This document shows positions 1 to 9,587 of a stretch of 64,000 bases of DNA, piece after piece. How positions within the stretch are numbered: position 1 is the stretch's first letter; the number at the start of each line of letters is the position of its first letter. Location: positions 1-64,000 of the forward strand of contig CACJML010000006.1 of NCBI GenBank assembly GCA_902594515.1, read 5' to 3'. The translations under genes and the position numbers were made by a program. The notes beneath the pieces are model-generated. The model ran no database searches and was not told the origin of the DNA. It saw only the letters and a list, made by a program, of their open reading frames with translations. Source of the stretch: an uncultured SAR86 cluster bacterium. GTDB lineage: Bacteria; Pseudomonadota; Gammaproteobacteria; Magnimaribacterales; D2472.

Positions 1-1
1 A

Positions 2-3000
2 TACTCAGCAGCTTATAATTCAGCTTCTCGTGCTGGCTTTAGTGCCACTGCAACCCGGGGACCTTCGGGTTCTTCACTCCCAGCTTATTATTTAGAGCAA
101 ATTGGAACCACGGCCACATCAGTAATTACAGATGTTGATAATGTAAGCAATAATTCAGTTCCAGTAGAAATTGCCGGAGGCCCCTCGCTTAACTGGAGAT
201 ATTTTTTCCCTATCGATACCGCAGGTGCAGGACAGTATGCATTTGCCCCGAACAGTGCTTCGGTTGATGCTAAATATAAAAGCTTACCTGGCACCAATGT
301 CACCACCACCATCAGTAATTCAGAAGTCATTACCGCAGGACGCTTTAGCGGCGGTAATTTTTGGTTCATGGCCACCGATAAGGCAGCCCAGAATATAAGT
401 TATCAATCCAGCAATGGGCAACGAAGTCATGCTGCAATTGTTGGATCTTCAGGTTGGTATTCGGGTACGAGTACTTCTACTACTGGAAGTTGGCCTTATT
501 ATCTTGATCAAAATGGCTACACCGTTTTAAATTGTACTGATGTCAACTTTTCCAGTTGCTTAGGGGGTGCAAGTGTCGATATTGATGATATTGGGATAAT
601 CATTGGTCAATCAATAGGCTTAACAAATTGGGGCACACTTGACGACAATAATTTCGAAGACTTAGAAGCTTGGCTGGATGGAGGTGGTGTTTTGTATCAT
701 GTAATCTGGGAGCACACTAATGGTTGCTGTGGCGGCAGTACTACTATGACTCAAATACAACCGCTATTTACTACATGGTTAGGAAGTGGTCATGGTCTAG
801 CTGGAGTAAATGGATATGAGGGGCGAGTAATGCATACGTTAGCTGATTTAAGCTTAGTATCGGGCACCTCATTGGATTACACCGGCCTCAGCGGAAAAAA
901 ATACTACACTAATGCGAGTGGTGCTATTAACATTCCTTCAGTATGTAATTCATTGGCTGATGGCGCCGGTACTAGCAATTCAGTACTTTTTGTTTGTGAT
1001 CCTGGAAGAACAGGTTCAGCCGGAACATTTGTTGGGGTTGCTGATGTAAATTCATTTCAAGTCAATTATTCCGCTGATAACGCAAATGCCGAGAACCGAG
1101 ACATCATGAATTGGGTTGCCGGTTTGGGGACCGGAACTGCTACTACATCTACTTACAATCTTTTCGAGAATCAAGTTACCTTAGCAGGGCGTGTTTATAC
1201 CGATGCAATGCTGTCAAACCACTACAGCAGCAATAGCTATGGTTCTAAGCGGATCTTTGCTTTTGCAGTAATCCCGATCGAAAATTTCGCAGCTTCTGGA
1301 ACAACCAACGATTACTTTTATCCTAATTTTATTCCAAGCAATTTATGGTCCTATGGCGATGTAGGTTTACACTATTGTGCAGGCATCATTTCAAACGATC
1401 AATGCACATCCTACGAAGAGAATTATGAATGGTCGTCATGGGCTTTAGACCATAATCAAAACATTTGGACCAATAGATTTAGTGGTTCCTCCAACTCTAA
1501 TCTTGTTCCAGAGGGACAATCCCTTTGGTGGCAAGTGCTTAATACAAGTGGGGTTGGCGTGGGTCTTTGGGCACAGATTTCCTTTAAAGATTCATACGAT
1601 GGAGCCTCCGGCAGCACCACCCGCGATGATCAAGAAAGTTTATTGAATGTCGTTATCTCCAACGTGGATTACCGCAAAAACGACACCACTCGCTACTCAG
1701 CAGGTGATACTGGAATGGGGATGGATGGATATCATTACTGGTCCTATCAAGGTGCGACCAATGCCGATAATGATGGTTTAGGGATTAATTACGGGACTTC
1801 AGCCATCGAGTGTGCGACTTCCAATGACAGCGGTTGTTTTTGGGCTGATGGCGGTACCGATATCCCTCGTGGAGCTATGATTACTACCTCCGATCCCTAT
1901 AAATCGGGCGATATGACTTTGAGTGTAAATTACAACTCAAATACCGATACCTTCAGTACAGGCACTTTTAATGCTGCTGTTATTCAGCAAGATATCGCAT
2001 TGCAAGGGGGTGGCACAGATTCTTCACGATATATCCACAACTCCTTTAGAAGTACTAATTTTTATAGCTCAGGTGCGTCAAGTTACAGTGGATTTTTTAG
2101 CGGCATTTTAGAATATGATGTCAGTGGTTCGGGTAATTCTCAATTGGCTTCCATGCGCTCCAGCAGCACACTTGCTAGCTTTACCTTTGATACTACCAAC
2201 GATGATGTGCAAGTGGTCGCACCAATGACCATAGCTGCAGCTCCATCTAACAACTATACGTCGAATTGGACAACCGTGGATACCGGATCCATGACCCTTA
2301 AATTTGGGGATGCGACTAATGACACTGCAAAATCAGCTTATATTTCCAGTGAAGTCTTTGCAGCTGAAATTCAAGACGATGGCGCCCAAGTTGATGGCTC
2401 TTCAGGAGGTTCCAATAATTTAGCTGGAGTGATGGTTTCTTATAACACCCTAGATAATGAGGATTCCGATTTATTTCATTCAGGCGGCAATGATTCGATG
2501 CCAAACACAACAGGATATTCAACTTGGGGCTTTTGGGCGATGAGTTCAGTGGATATTTCACCTAATACCGGCTCTCAAAATGCTTCCGTGCATTTAGGCA
2601 CCTGGGTGGGGGGAGAAACCTTAGCGCAAAATGAAATCCCAACCTCAGGAAGCGCTTCAATGAGCGGAGCAGCAGTGATGAATGTAGCCTATCGTTACAA
2701 TCAAACCGGTACCAATTACGATGTGCATAAATACACCACCACAGCGGATGTGGCAGCTTCCTTTACCTGGGGAACGAGTGGTTATTCAGGTTCTTTAGAC
2801 TTCACCAATTTTGATGATAAGAATGCCATTGTTGCCAATGCAGGCTTTACTTCCTTCACTGTAGCTATTACTGGCACGGATCATACTTATACTGGAAACT
2901 CGACCACCAGCCTGCAAAATGATTGGTTGGGCGGTGCTTCAGTGGCAGGCGCTTTATATGGGGATACCACACCGGTTGAAAGTGGCGGTAGAATCAACGT

Positions 3001-3082
3001 CAACCTATATAAATCAGGTGATACAGCAACGGCTGGAGCCAATGATTTTTATATGGCTGAAGGCATTTATTTAATCAATTAA
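2..3082 (+). CDS. Large secreted/surface protein, 5' end outside window
   Basis: The reading frame is open from base 2 without a stop, so at least 1026 residues are present and the start and any signal peptide lie upstream. The protein is rich in Ser, Thr, Gly and Asn and poor in Lys, typical of extracellular beta-rich proteins. A stretch at about nt 560-1120 (around IIIGQSIG and a later GGGVLYHVIWE) resembles a Rossmann-like glutamine-amidotransferase-type fold; this is only an impression. The last ~130 residues (SASMSGAAVMNVAYRY ... GALYGDTTPVESGGR) have the G-x-YG...E-x-GG rhythm of lipocalin/TbpB-like C-terminal barrels, a weak resemblance. The stop codon overlaps the convergent downstream gene within TTAA. 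Substrate and function are unknown. Confidence 0.8.
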   Translation, partial: YSAAYNSASRAGFSATATRGPSGSSLPAYYLEQIGTTATSVITDVDNVSNNSVPVEIAGGPSLNWRYFFPIDTAGAGQYAFAPNSASVDAKYKSLPGTNVTTTISNSEVITAGRFSGGNFWFMATDKAAQNISYQSSNGQRSHAAIVGSSGWYSGTSTSTTGSWPYYLDQNGYTVLNCTDVNFSSCLGGASVDIDDIGIIIGQSIGLTNWGTLDDNNFEDLEAWLDGGGVLYHVIWEHTNGCCGGSTTMTQIQPLFTTWLGSGHGLAGVNGYEGRVMHTLADLSLVSGTSLDYTGLSGKKYYTNASGAINIPSVCNSLADGAGTSNSVLFVCDPGRTGSAGTFVGVADVNSFQVNYSADNANAENRDIMNWVAGLGTGTATTSTYNLFENQVTLAGRVYTDAMLSNHYSSNSYGSKRIFAFAVIPIENFAASGTTNDYFYPNFIPSNLWSYGDVGLHYCAGIISNDQCTSYEENYEWSSWALDHNQNIWTNRFSGSSNSNLVPEGQSLWWQVLNTSGVGVGLWAQISFKDSYDGASGSTTRDDQESLLNVVISNVDYRKNDTTRYSAGDTGMGMDGYHYWSYQGATNADNDGLGINYGTSAIECATSNDSGCFWADGGTDIPRGAMITTSDPYKSGDMTLSVNYNSNTDTFSTGTFNAAVIQQDIALQGGGTDSSRYIHNSFRSTNFYSSGASSYSGFFSGILEYDVSGSGNSQLASMRSSSTLASFTFDTTNDDVQVVAPMTIAAAPSNNYTSNWTTVDTGSMTLKFGDATNDTAKSAYISSEVFAAEIQDDGAQVDGSSGGSNNLAGVMVSYNTLDNEDSDLFHSGGNDSMPNTTGYSTWGFWAMSSVDISPNTGSQNASVHLGTWVGGETLAQNEIPTSGSASMSGAAVMNVAYRYNQTGTNYDVHKYTTTADVAASFTWGTSGYSGSLDFTNFDDKNAIVANAGFTSFTVAITGTDHTYTGNSTTSLQNDWLGGASVAGALYGDTTPVESGGRINVNLYKSGDTATAGANDFYMAEGIYLIN

Positions 3083-3594
3083 ATTACGCAGTCTTGATCC
3101 AGACCTAACACATGGGCCACTCGACCCATTCCCATCCAGCCAGCAATGCAATAAGTTAAATCAGTAATCTCTTGATCGCTAAAATGCTCTTTAAGTTCAC
3201 TCCATAATGGTTCATCTTTAGCCAGCTGTTTGGGCTCACTGCCCATGGCTTTAGCATATTTAACTGCTAAAGATTCTTGTTGATTGAGATGGGAAAGATC
3301 GTCCTGTAAAAGTTGAATGTAAAAGCCCTCATCAGGTGCCTCACCGTTAAGGGTAACCCCACCCTCAATACCCATTTGCTTAATGTCACGATTGGTTTGC
3401 CAGTTCATACAGATCTGACACCCATTAATTTGTGCTGTTGCAATTCTTGCTGCCTCAAAAACTCTTAGAGGCAATTTACTGTGTTCGTAAATGGCATAAG
3501 CAAAAGCATTACCTGCAGCAGAGATTTCTTTAGCATGCACCTCTCCCGGTCCCAGCATTGAGGATTCAGAATTTTTATTTATTTTTATTCTCAT
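3079..3594 (-). CDS. Carboxymuconolactone decarboxylase / AhpD-like protein
   Basis: 171 aa with the family's core: a helix rich in Ala leading into GCQICMNWQ, which supplies the CxxC pair (about C59 and C62) seen in AhpD-type peroxidatic or disulfide-reducing members. The usual His two to three residues after the second Cys is not seen, so catalysis may differ. The segment DLTYCIAGWMGMGRVAHVLG matches the typical C-terminal helix of the family. It is convergent with the surface protein, sharing the TTAA stop overlap, and diverges from prfB. A start at M13 (nt 3558) is an alternative. Substrate unknown. Confidence 0.8.
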   Translation of the reverse strand: MRIKINKNSESSMLGPGEVHAKEISAAGNAFAYAIYEHSKLPLRVFEAARIATAQINGCQICMNWQTNRDIKQMGIEGGVTLNGEAPDEGFYIQLLQDDLSHLNQQESLAVKYAKAMGSEPKQLAKDEPLWSELKEHFSDQEITDLTYCIAGWMGMGRVAHVLGLDQDCVI

Positions 3595-3693
3595 GCTTTT
3601 AAGTTAAAACATATCAATTGGATTTTCTAGGGGAAAAAATAAAAACTTATTTTATGTTTCTAAGGTCTCGTAAAGATATTAAAATGCACCTAT

Positions 3694-4789
3694 ATGGAGC
3701 TAGGTGAACTAAAAACACGACTTTTGAGCCTTCAAGATCGAATTGCTGATCTTAGGGGGTATCTTTGACGTTGCTGAAAAAGAACAGTCACTAGCCTCCA
3801 TTACCCAACAACTCTCTGAAGAATCGACCTGGTCGGACTTAGAGCTTTCGCAATCGCTGAATAAGCAAAAAGCAGAGATCGAAAAATTTCTCAATCACTT
3901 TTTAGATACCGAATCTCAATTAGCCGATAATCTTGAGATTTTAGAAATGGCTGTTGAGGAAAACGATGCGTCAGCCATTGAAGAAATTCAAAATGACTTC
4001 TCTCAACTTGAAGAGAGTGTTGAAGAACTCGAGTTCAATCGGATGTTTAGCAACAAAGCAGATCCCAATTCAGCCTTCATTGATATTCAATCTGGCTCCG
4101 GTGGCACCGAGGCACAGGATTGGGCCGAAATGCTACAACGTATGTACATGCGCTGGGCTGAATCACGAGAATTTGGTGTTGAAGTGATTGAACTCTCACC
4201 TGGAGAAGTTGCCGGCATCAAATCAGTTTCACTGCATATCAAGGGCTCGTATGCTTACGGTTGGCTTAGAACTGAAACCGGGGTGCATCGATTGGTAAGA
4301 AAATCACCTTTTGATAGCGGTAATCGCAGGCATACCTCATTTGCTTCGGTGTTTGTTTCACCCGAAATTGATGATTCAATTGAAGTGGATCTTAATCCTG
4401 CAGATGTACGTATTGATACCTATCGAGCTTCAGGTGCAGGAGGTCAACATGTTAATAAAACAGACTCGGCTGTGCGTTTAACCCATGAGCCGACTGGAAC
4501 GGTGGTGCAATGTCAAAGCGATCGTTCGCAACATAAAAACAAAGATAATGCGTTCAAACAACTCAAATCTAAGTTGTATGAGCTAGAATTACAAAAACAA
4601 AAGGAAGAGCAGCAATTATTAGAGGAAAGTAAGTCTGATATTGGTTGGGGAAGCCAAATACGCTCCTACGTGTTAGATCAATCAAGAATTAAAGATCTAA
4701 GAACCAATGTGGAAACAGGCAATACTCAAAATGTGCTGGATGGGGATTTGGATATGTTTATCAAAGCAAGTTTAACGCAGGGTATTTAA
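3694..4789 (+). CDS. prfB: Peptide chain release factor 2 (programmed +1 frameshift)
   Basis: RF2 recognises UGA and UAA stops. Translation starts at ATG 3694 and runs 24 codons to CTT TGA at 3763-3768; a +1 slip at CTT continues from GAC 3767 and gives 364 aa, the normal RF2 length. The joined N-terminus reads LRGYLDVAEKE, matching the family only if the slip occurs. The stop-recognition tripeptide SPF (in [10 protein letters not shown]) and the catalytic GGQ (GAGGQHVNK) are both present. lysS follows 4 bp downstream, as in Escherichia coli, so the two are probably co-transcribed. The level of RF2 is autoregulated through the in-frame TGA. Confidence 0.97.
3754..3769 (+). promoter_or_regulatory. 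prfB +1 programmed frameshift signal
   Basis: AGGGGG (3754-3759), a Shine-Dalgarno-like stimulator, lies three bases before the slippery CTT (3763-3765), followed by TGA C (3766-3769). Spacing and bases match the classical RF2 recoding site. When RF2 is scarce, slow termination at TGA lets the ribosome slip forward one base and make more RF2. Confidence 0.97.
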
Positions 4790-4793
4790 AGCT

Positions 4794-6287
4794 ATGACAG
4801 AAGAAAATTTAGGCGGTGAAGCTGGGCTGATTGAGGAGCGCAAGAAGAAGCTCAAACTTCTGCGTGAGAGCAACAAAGCTTACGTCAATGATTTTGACAG
4901 GACGCACCGTGCTGAGGCGATCATTGCTGAATATCAAGAGTTTTCAAAGGCTGAACTGGAAGAAAAAAACATCGATGGCATTAATCTTGCCGGTCGCATT
5001 GTGCTCAAGCGAGTGATGGGCAATGCCAGCTTTATCACTATTCGCGATGAGCTATCTGATTTACAGGCCTATATTAGTAAAAACGACATTGGTGAAGACG
5101 ATTACGCTGATTTTAAAACGTGGGATATTGGCGATATTGTTGGTCTTTCTGGCAAGCTTTTTAGAACTAAGACCGATGAGCTTACGGTGCATTGTGCAGC
5201 GGTGACCATGATCACTAAATCATTAAAGCCCATGCCGGAAAAACATAAAGGGCTATCTGATATCGAGACCCGCTATCGTCAAAGGTACTTAGATCTCATG
5301 AGTAATAATGAGACTAAGGAGCTTTTTTTAAGTCGATCAAAAATTTTGGATAGTGTGCGAACCACGATGAAAGCGGCAGAATTCATGGAAGTTGAAACCC
5401 CTATGATGCACTCTCTGCCAGGCGGTGCCGTGGCAAGACCATTTATCACCAAACACAATGCATTGAACCGTGATTTTTATTTAAGAATAGCGCCTGAATT
5501 ACATTTAAAAAGATTATTGGTAGGTGGATTTGATAAGGTCTTTGAGATTAATCGAAGCTTTAGAAACGAAGGCCTTTCGACCAAACATAATCCTGAATTT
5601 ACCATGCTTGAATTTTATGCAGCGCATGAGAAATTTGATCATACTCTTGATTTTGTTGCTGACATTATTAAAAACGCAACTGATTGCGTGGGACTGGATT
5701 TAGCAAAAGTGGAATGGGATGGGGACAGCATTGATCTTAATAAGTTTGCTATCAAAACCATGCGTGAGCTGGTGCTTGAAAACAATTCTGAGCTTGCCGA
5801 GGGTGATCTTAAAGATCTTGCAAAATTAACTAAAGTTGCTGAAGCCAAAGGCATTAAGGTTGAAGAGGGTTATGGATGGGGTAAGGTTTTGCTAGAGTTA
5901 TTTGAGAAAACCGTTGAAGCAAAGCTCATTCAGCCAACCTTTGTGACAGAATATCCTGTTGAAGTTTCACCGCTTTCAAGGCGCTCCAATGAAGATCCTG
6001 ATTTTGCTGACCGGTTTGAGCTTTTTATTGGCGGTAAAGAGTTAGCCAATGGCTTTTGTGAGTTGAATGATCCTGAAGATCAGGCTTCACGTTTTCAAGA
6101 TCAAGTGGAAGCAGGACGAGCAGGGGATAAAGAAGCCATGTCGTTTGATCAAGACTACATTACAGCTCTAGAGCATGGCATGCCTCCGGCAGTTGGTGTT
6201 GGTATTGGGATCGATCGGATGGTGATGATGATTACCAATAGCTCATCCATCAAGGATGTGATCTTATTCCCTCAAATGAAAGACTGA
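4794..6287 (+). CDS. lysS: Lysyl-tRNA synthetase, class II
   Basis: 497 aa, the normal length for bacterial LysS. An N-terminal OB-fold anticodon-binding domain (about residues 55-150, LAGRIVLKRVMGNASF) precedes the class II catalytic domain. Motif 1 surrounds MEVETPMMHSLPGGAVARPF, motif 2 contains RSFRNEGLSTKHNPEFTML, and motif 3 is GVGIGIDRMVMM near the C-terminus. It charges tRNA-Lys in the cytoplasm. ATG 4794 lies 4 bp after prfB. The stop abuts the convergent gene (stop complements at 6285-6290) with no gap. Confidence 0.98.
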   Translation: MTEENLGGEAGLIEERKKKLKLLRESNKAYVNDFDRTHRAEAIIAEYQEFSKAELEEKNIDGINLAGRIVLKRVMGNASFITIRDELSDLQAYISKNDIGEDDYADFKTWDIGDIVGLSGKLFRTKTDELTVHCAAVTMITKSLKPMPEKHKGLSDIETRYRQRYLDLMSNNETKELFLSRSKILDSVRTTMKAAEFMEVETPMMHSLPGGAVARPFITKHNALNRDFYLRIAPELHLKRLLVGGFDKVFEINRSFRNEGLSTKHNPEFTMLEFYAAHEKFDHTLDFVADIIKNATDCVGLDLAKVEWDGDSIDLNKFAIKTMRELVLENNSELAEGDLKDLAKLTKVAEAKGIKVEEGYGWGKVLLELFEKTVEAKLIQPTFVTEYPVEVSPLSRRSNEDPDFADRFELFIGGKELANGFCELNDPEDQASRFQDQVEAGRAGDKEAMSFDQDYITALEHGMPPAVGVGIGIDRMVMMITNSSSIKDVILFPQMKD

Positions 6288-6725
6288 TTACCAGCGGTAC
6301 TTGTCGAAATTATCCGGATTGGCCCAACCTTCAGGACTGTTCCAGTTTCTTTTTTTGTTGTATGAATCGAGATTGTAACTGTAGAAGTTTTCTGCGCCTT
6401 TAAGCTCAAGTTTCAAAAAACCTAATTCGCTTAACTCTTCAGGTTTTAAGTTTTTGGATTGAATGATGATGCGCTGTGCCAATACATTTTTGAGTTTGCC
6501 GACTTCAACTTTAGATAACGTCATATCCGGCATCACCAAACAAAGGTCGTTTGTTGGAAATATCTCTTCAACTATTTCAGGAACAATACTGATTTTGGCA
6601 AAAATTTTCTCCAGTTCGCCGATCCAGCCACCCACAGATTTGGCAGTGACAATCGTTAATGATTGCAAAGAAAGGTTTTGAAAGAGTGCAATCAGGTCGG
6701 TTAAGGTTTTTGAGTTCTTTTTCAA
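6288..6725 (-). CDS. Hypothetical protein, possibly DUF6231-like
   Basis: 145 aa soluble protein with no signal peptide or membrane segment. The start is TTG 6725, which overlaps the mdh stop as TTGA, so it is probably translated by coupling to mdh. The central part (LCLVMPDMTLSKVE) and the C-terminal YNLDSYNKKRNWNSPEGWAN recall a small gammaproteobacterial family of unknown function; I am not certain of the family name. It ends directly against lysS. No function can be assigned. Confidence 0.75.
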   Translation of the reverse strand: MKKNSKTLTDLIALFQNLSLQSLTIVTAKSVGGWIGELEKIFAKISIVPEIVEEIFPTNDLCLVMPDMTLSKVEVGKLKNVLAQRIIIQSKNLKPEELSELGFLKLELKGAENFYSYNLDSYNKKRNWNSPEGWANPDNFDKYRW

Positions 6726-7723
6726 TCGTTTAATAAATCTTGCACAGCCTCACGTTCAGCCAGCAATTCATCCACAGAAATCTGAATTTTTGCTTTAGCA
6801 AAATCGGATAAGGTGAAATCTCTTACGATCTCAACATCTCCGCTGGAGGTGGTCATTAAAGGCAGTCCACACATAATCCCTTCAGGAATATCGTAACTAC
6901 CATCGCTATAAACTGCTGCACTAAACACATCACCGGATGCTGTAGGGTTCTCACATGCCTTCACCGTATCCAAGGCTGCCTTGGCAGCTGAGGTTGCACT
7001 GGAGGCACCTCGTGCATCGATCACAGCTTTACCACGCTGTTGAACGGTCGGTAAGAAAGTATCCTCAATCCAGGCTGCATCATCAATCAGTTCTGCACCG
7101 CGTTGGCCATTCACAACCACATTCTCATAATCAGGATACATGGTTGGGCTGTGATTCCCCCAAATGGTCATGCGCTGAATATCACCGACACCCACACCTA
7201 ATTTTTTTGCCAGTACGGATTTAGCTCTGCTTGAATCAAGCATGGTCATTGCCATCCATAGTTGCCCAGCATTATTTGCTGCATGTCGGCCAATTAATGC
7301 GTTGGTATTAGCCGGATTCCCTACCACTAAAATCTTTGCATCATCCGCACCTTTCTCACCCACAGCTTTACCTTGATCAACAAAGATACCACCATTAATG
7401 TTTAAAAGATCAGAACGCTCTTCAATCTTTTTGCCGTTGTAAACAATGCCACGTGGGATGCTGCCCACCAATAAGAACCAGTTAGCACCATCGGCAGCTT
7501 TTGCAAAATCATCAGTGTAATTCACTGAACCCATAGTTGGAAAATATGAATCCTCTAATTCCATTACCAAACCTTCGAGCTTATCCACTACTTGTGGTAT
7601 TTCTACGAGCTCAAGATTCACCGTTTTATTACCGAAAGTAACACCATCTAAAAGTCTGGGCACCAATGAATATCCTATTTGTCCAGCTGCTCCTGTGACC
7701 ACAACTTTAACTTTTTCTGACAT
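6722..7723 (-). CDS. mdh: Malate dehydrogenase, NAD-dependent
   Basis: 333 aa. The N-terminal GAAGQIGYSL is the NAD-binding motif of the cytosolic-type malate dehydrogenases. Catalytic His lies in WGNHSPTM (H191) and its partner Asp in MTMLDSSRA (D163). It interconverts malate and oxaloacetate in the citric acid cycle. The substrate loop is odd: after PR (R91) the sequence GIVYNGKKIE precedes ERSDLL, about six residues longer than the usual PRKxGMERxDLL. The downstream hypothetical gene overlaps it by 4 bp. GTCAGAAAAAG-type purine-rich bases precede the ATG. Confidence 0.95.
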   Translation of the reverse strand: MSEKVKVVVTGAAGQIGYSLVPRLLDGVTFGNKTVNLELVEIPQVVDKLEGLVMELEDSYFPTMGSVNYTDDFAKAADGANWFLLVGSIPRGIVYNGKKIEERSDLLNINGGIFVDQGKAVGEKGADDAKILVVGNPANTNALIGRHAANNAGQLWMAMTMLDSSRAKSVLAKKLGVGVGDIQRMTIWGNHSPTMYPDYENVVVNGQRGAELIDDAAWIEDTFLPTVQQRGKAVIDARGASSATSAAKAALDTVKACENPTASGDVFSAAVYSDGSYDIPEGIMCGLPLMTTSSGDVEIVRDFTLSDFAKAKIQISVDELLAEREAVQDLLND

Positions 7724-7739
7724 GCAATTGCTCCGATTT

Positions 7740-8327
7740 TTACTGCGTTATTATATTCCTAAAAGTGAAGTTAATCCTTGGTTCTGAGATCTTTTTTGAT
7801 TTTCTTATGCCATGTTTCCATGCGCTCTGAGTTGAGCCTTGCATGAGCATTAATGATCCGTGCGGTTGATCGAATATTTTGGTTTCAGTTTTGTCCTTAT
7901 TTTGAAAAACAAGCGGTCTTTCTGCACCTAATGAAAGAGATGCGATGACCGGATTATTGCCCAACTCTCGCTCATCATCAGCATGAAATCCCATTGAATC
8001 ATTGCCATCGCGATAAAGATTGGCAAGCACTGAATTAAAATAAATACCCAATTGATTTTGAATTAGTGAACGTATTTCAATTAAGGGTTCAAAAAAGTCA
8101 TATCTTTGCAGGCTTTTACCTGAATACGCATACTCACATCCAGGATCACCAATCCAGCATTGCAAGCGAGGAATGGGCACTTCTTTGCCGTACATTTTGA
8201 TTGTGGATGTCTCCCACGGTATTTCATTTAGGGCTGAAGAAAATATGCGATCAGCATCTGCGGTATTGATAAATTTCTCGTAAGAAATTATTTCTAGACC
8301 CTTATAGTTTATGGCGACTTCCTTCAT
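7740..8327 (-). CDS. AlkB-like 2-oxoglutarate/Fe(II) dioxygenase
   Basis: 195 aa. The iron ligands are visible as H115-x-D117 in FHADDE and H172 in WKHGIRK; the 2-oxoglutarate and substrate-binding end RINFTFR (R184, N186, R190) is the family signature. It presumably demethylates alkylated DNA or RNA bases (1-methyladenine, 3-methylcytosine) by oxidation. The proportions resemble the ALKBH2-type bacterial homologues rather than E. coli AlkB. It diverges from the reductase at 8346 with an 18-bp gap, so promoters must overlap. No ada gene is adjacent. Confidence 0.9.
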   Translation of the reverse strand: MKEVAINYKGLEIISYEKFINTADADRIFSSALNEIPWETSTIKMYGKEVPIPRLQCWIGDPGCEYAYSGKSLQRYDFFEPLIEIRSLIQNQLGIYFNSVLANLYRDGNDSMGFHADDERELGNNPVIASLSLGAERPLVFQNKDKTETKIFDQPHGSLMLMQGSTQSAWKHGIRKSKKISEPRINFTFRNIITQ

Positions 8328-8345
8328 GTAAAATATTACGTTCTC

Positions 8346-9572
8346 ATGAGTTTACAAGTAAAAATCATTGGATCAAGTCATGCCGGGGCTAATGTTGCAT
8401 TCAACTTAAGACGTGACGGATTTGAGGGCGATATTGAGATTATTTCTACTGAATCCTTCCCGCCGTATCATCGCCCACCGCTTTCGAAAGATTTCTTAAA
8501 AGGCAAGACTGAAAAAGAAAAGCTAGCTTTCAAACCTGAAGCCTTCTATGCAGATAATCAAATCACCTTAACTCTTGATACTGAAGTTCTTTCCATTGAT
8601 CGAGCTGCTAAAACTATTGCAACTCATCAAGGCACTTCAGCGTATGATTTTTTAGTCCTGTGCACTGGATCGTCACCTCGCAAACTCAATTTAGAAAATG
8701 CTGACCTTCCTGAAGTTCTTTATTTAAGAGATTTGCAAGATGCCGAAACCATCAAAGCAAAGTTAGCTGATGCCTCCCATATTACGCTTTTGGGAGGAGG
8801 ATACATTGGTCTTGAATTAGCTTCTGCAATAAGAGAACTAGATATTGAAGTGTGTATCCTCGAGCTTGAGGATAGGATATTAAAAAGAGTAACCACAGCA
8901 GAAGTATCAGATTTTTATCATCAGTATCATGCTAATCATGGGGTTGATATTCGTTGCAGCACGGGTTTGGAAGAAATCTTTAGCGAAGGTGATGCGTTAT
9001 CCAAATTAAAGCTTAGTGATGCTACAGAATTAGAAACTGATGCGTTGATCGTGGGTATTGGAGCCATCCCTAATGTGGGTTTGGCAGAGGCTGTAGGTAT
9101 TGCGCATCAGGGCGGTATTCATGTTGATGAGTATTGCAGAACTTCTGATCCCCTTATCTTAGCCGCTGGTGATTGCACCAATCATCAAAATAAATTGTTT
9201 AGTGAGCGGATGCGTCTTGAAAGCGTACCTAATGCATTGGCTCAAGCCAAGGTTGTTTCATCATCCATTGTTGGAAACGATCTAACTTACAAAGAAATGC
9301 CATGGTTTTGGTCCGATCAGTATGATTTGAAATTGCAAATGGTAGGCATTTCAAAAAATTTTGATGAAGTTCATATCATTGGCTCAATTGAGGATGCAGA
9401 ATTTCTTGCGTGTTACGGCAAGGAGGGTAGCTTAATTGCGGTTGACTCAGTTAACATGTCCAAGCCATTTATGTTGATGAAGAAGGCTTTATCAGGTGGC
9501 AGCAGAATCCCGATGGATGTAATAAAAGATAAAGATTTTAAACCTGAGAATATTTTTTCAGGCTCAAGTTAA
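8346..9572 (+). CDS. FAD-dependent ferredoxin/rubredoxin-type reductase
   Basis: 408 aa pyridine-nucleotide-disulfide-type flavoprotein lacking a redox Cys pair. FAD motif near the N-terminus (IIGSSHAGANVAFNLR), the RPPLSKDFL segment typical of ferredoxin reductases of the oxygenase class, a second dinucleotide motif (LLGGGYIGLELAS) for NADH, and the FAD-ribityl motif ILAAGDCTNH. A C-terminal reductase domain follows (WFWSDQYDLKLQMVG). It would pass electrons from NAD(P)H to a ferredoxin feeding a P450 or ring hydroxylase; no such partner is adjacent. The SDR follows 15 bp downstream. Confidence 0.88.
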   Translation: MSLQVKIIGSSHAGANVAFNLRRDGFEGDIEIISTESFPPYHRPPLSKDFLKGKTEKEKLAFKPEAFYADNQITLTLDTEVLSIDRAAKTIATHQGTSAYDFLVLCTGSSPRKLNLENADLPEVLYLRDLQDAETIKAKLADASHITLLGGGYIGLELASAIRELDIEVCILELEDRILKRVTTAEVSDFYHQYHANHGVDIRCSTGLEEIFSEGDALSKLKLSDATELETDALIVGIGAIPNVGLAEAVGIAHQGGIHVDEYCRTSDPLILAAGDCTNHQNKLFSERMRLESVPNALAQAKVVSSSIVGNDLTYKEMPWFWSDQYDLKLQMVGISKNFDEVHIIGSIEDAEFLACYGKEGSLIAVDSVNMSKPFMLMKKALSGGSRIPMDVIKDKDFKPENIFSGSS

Positions 9573-9587
9573 TCAATAGGAGAGATT

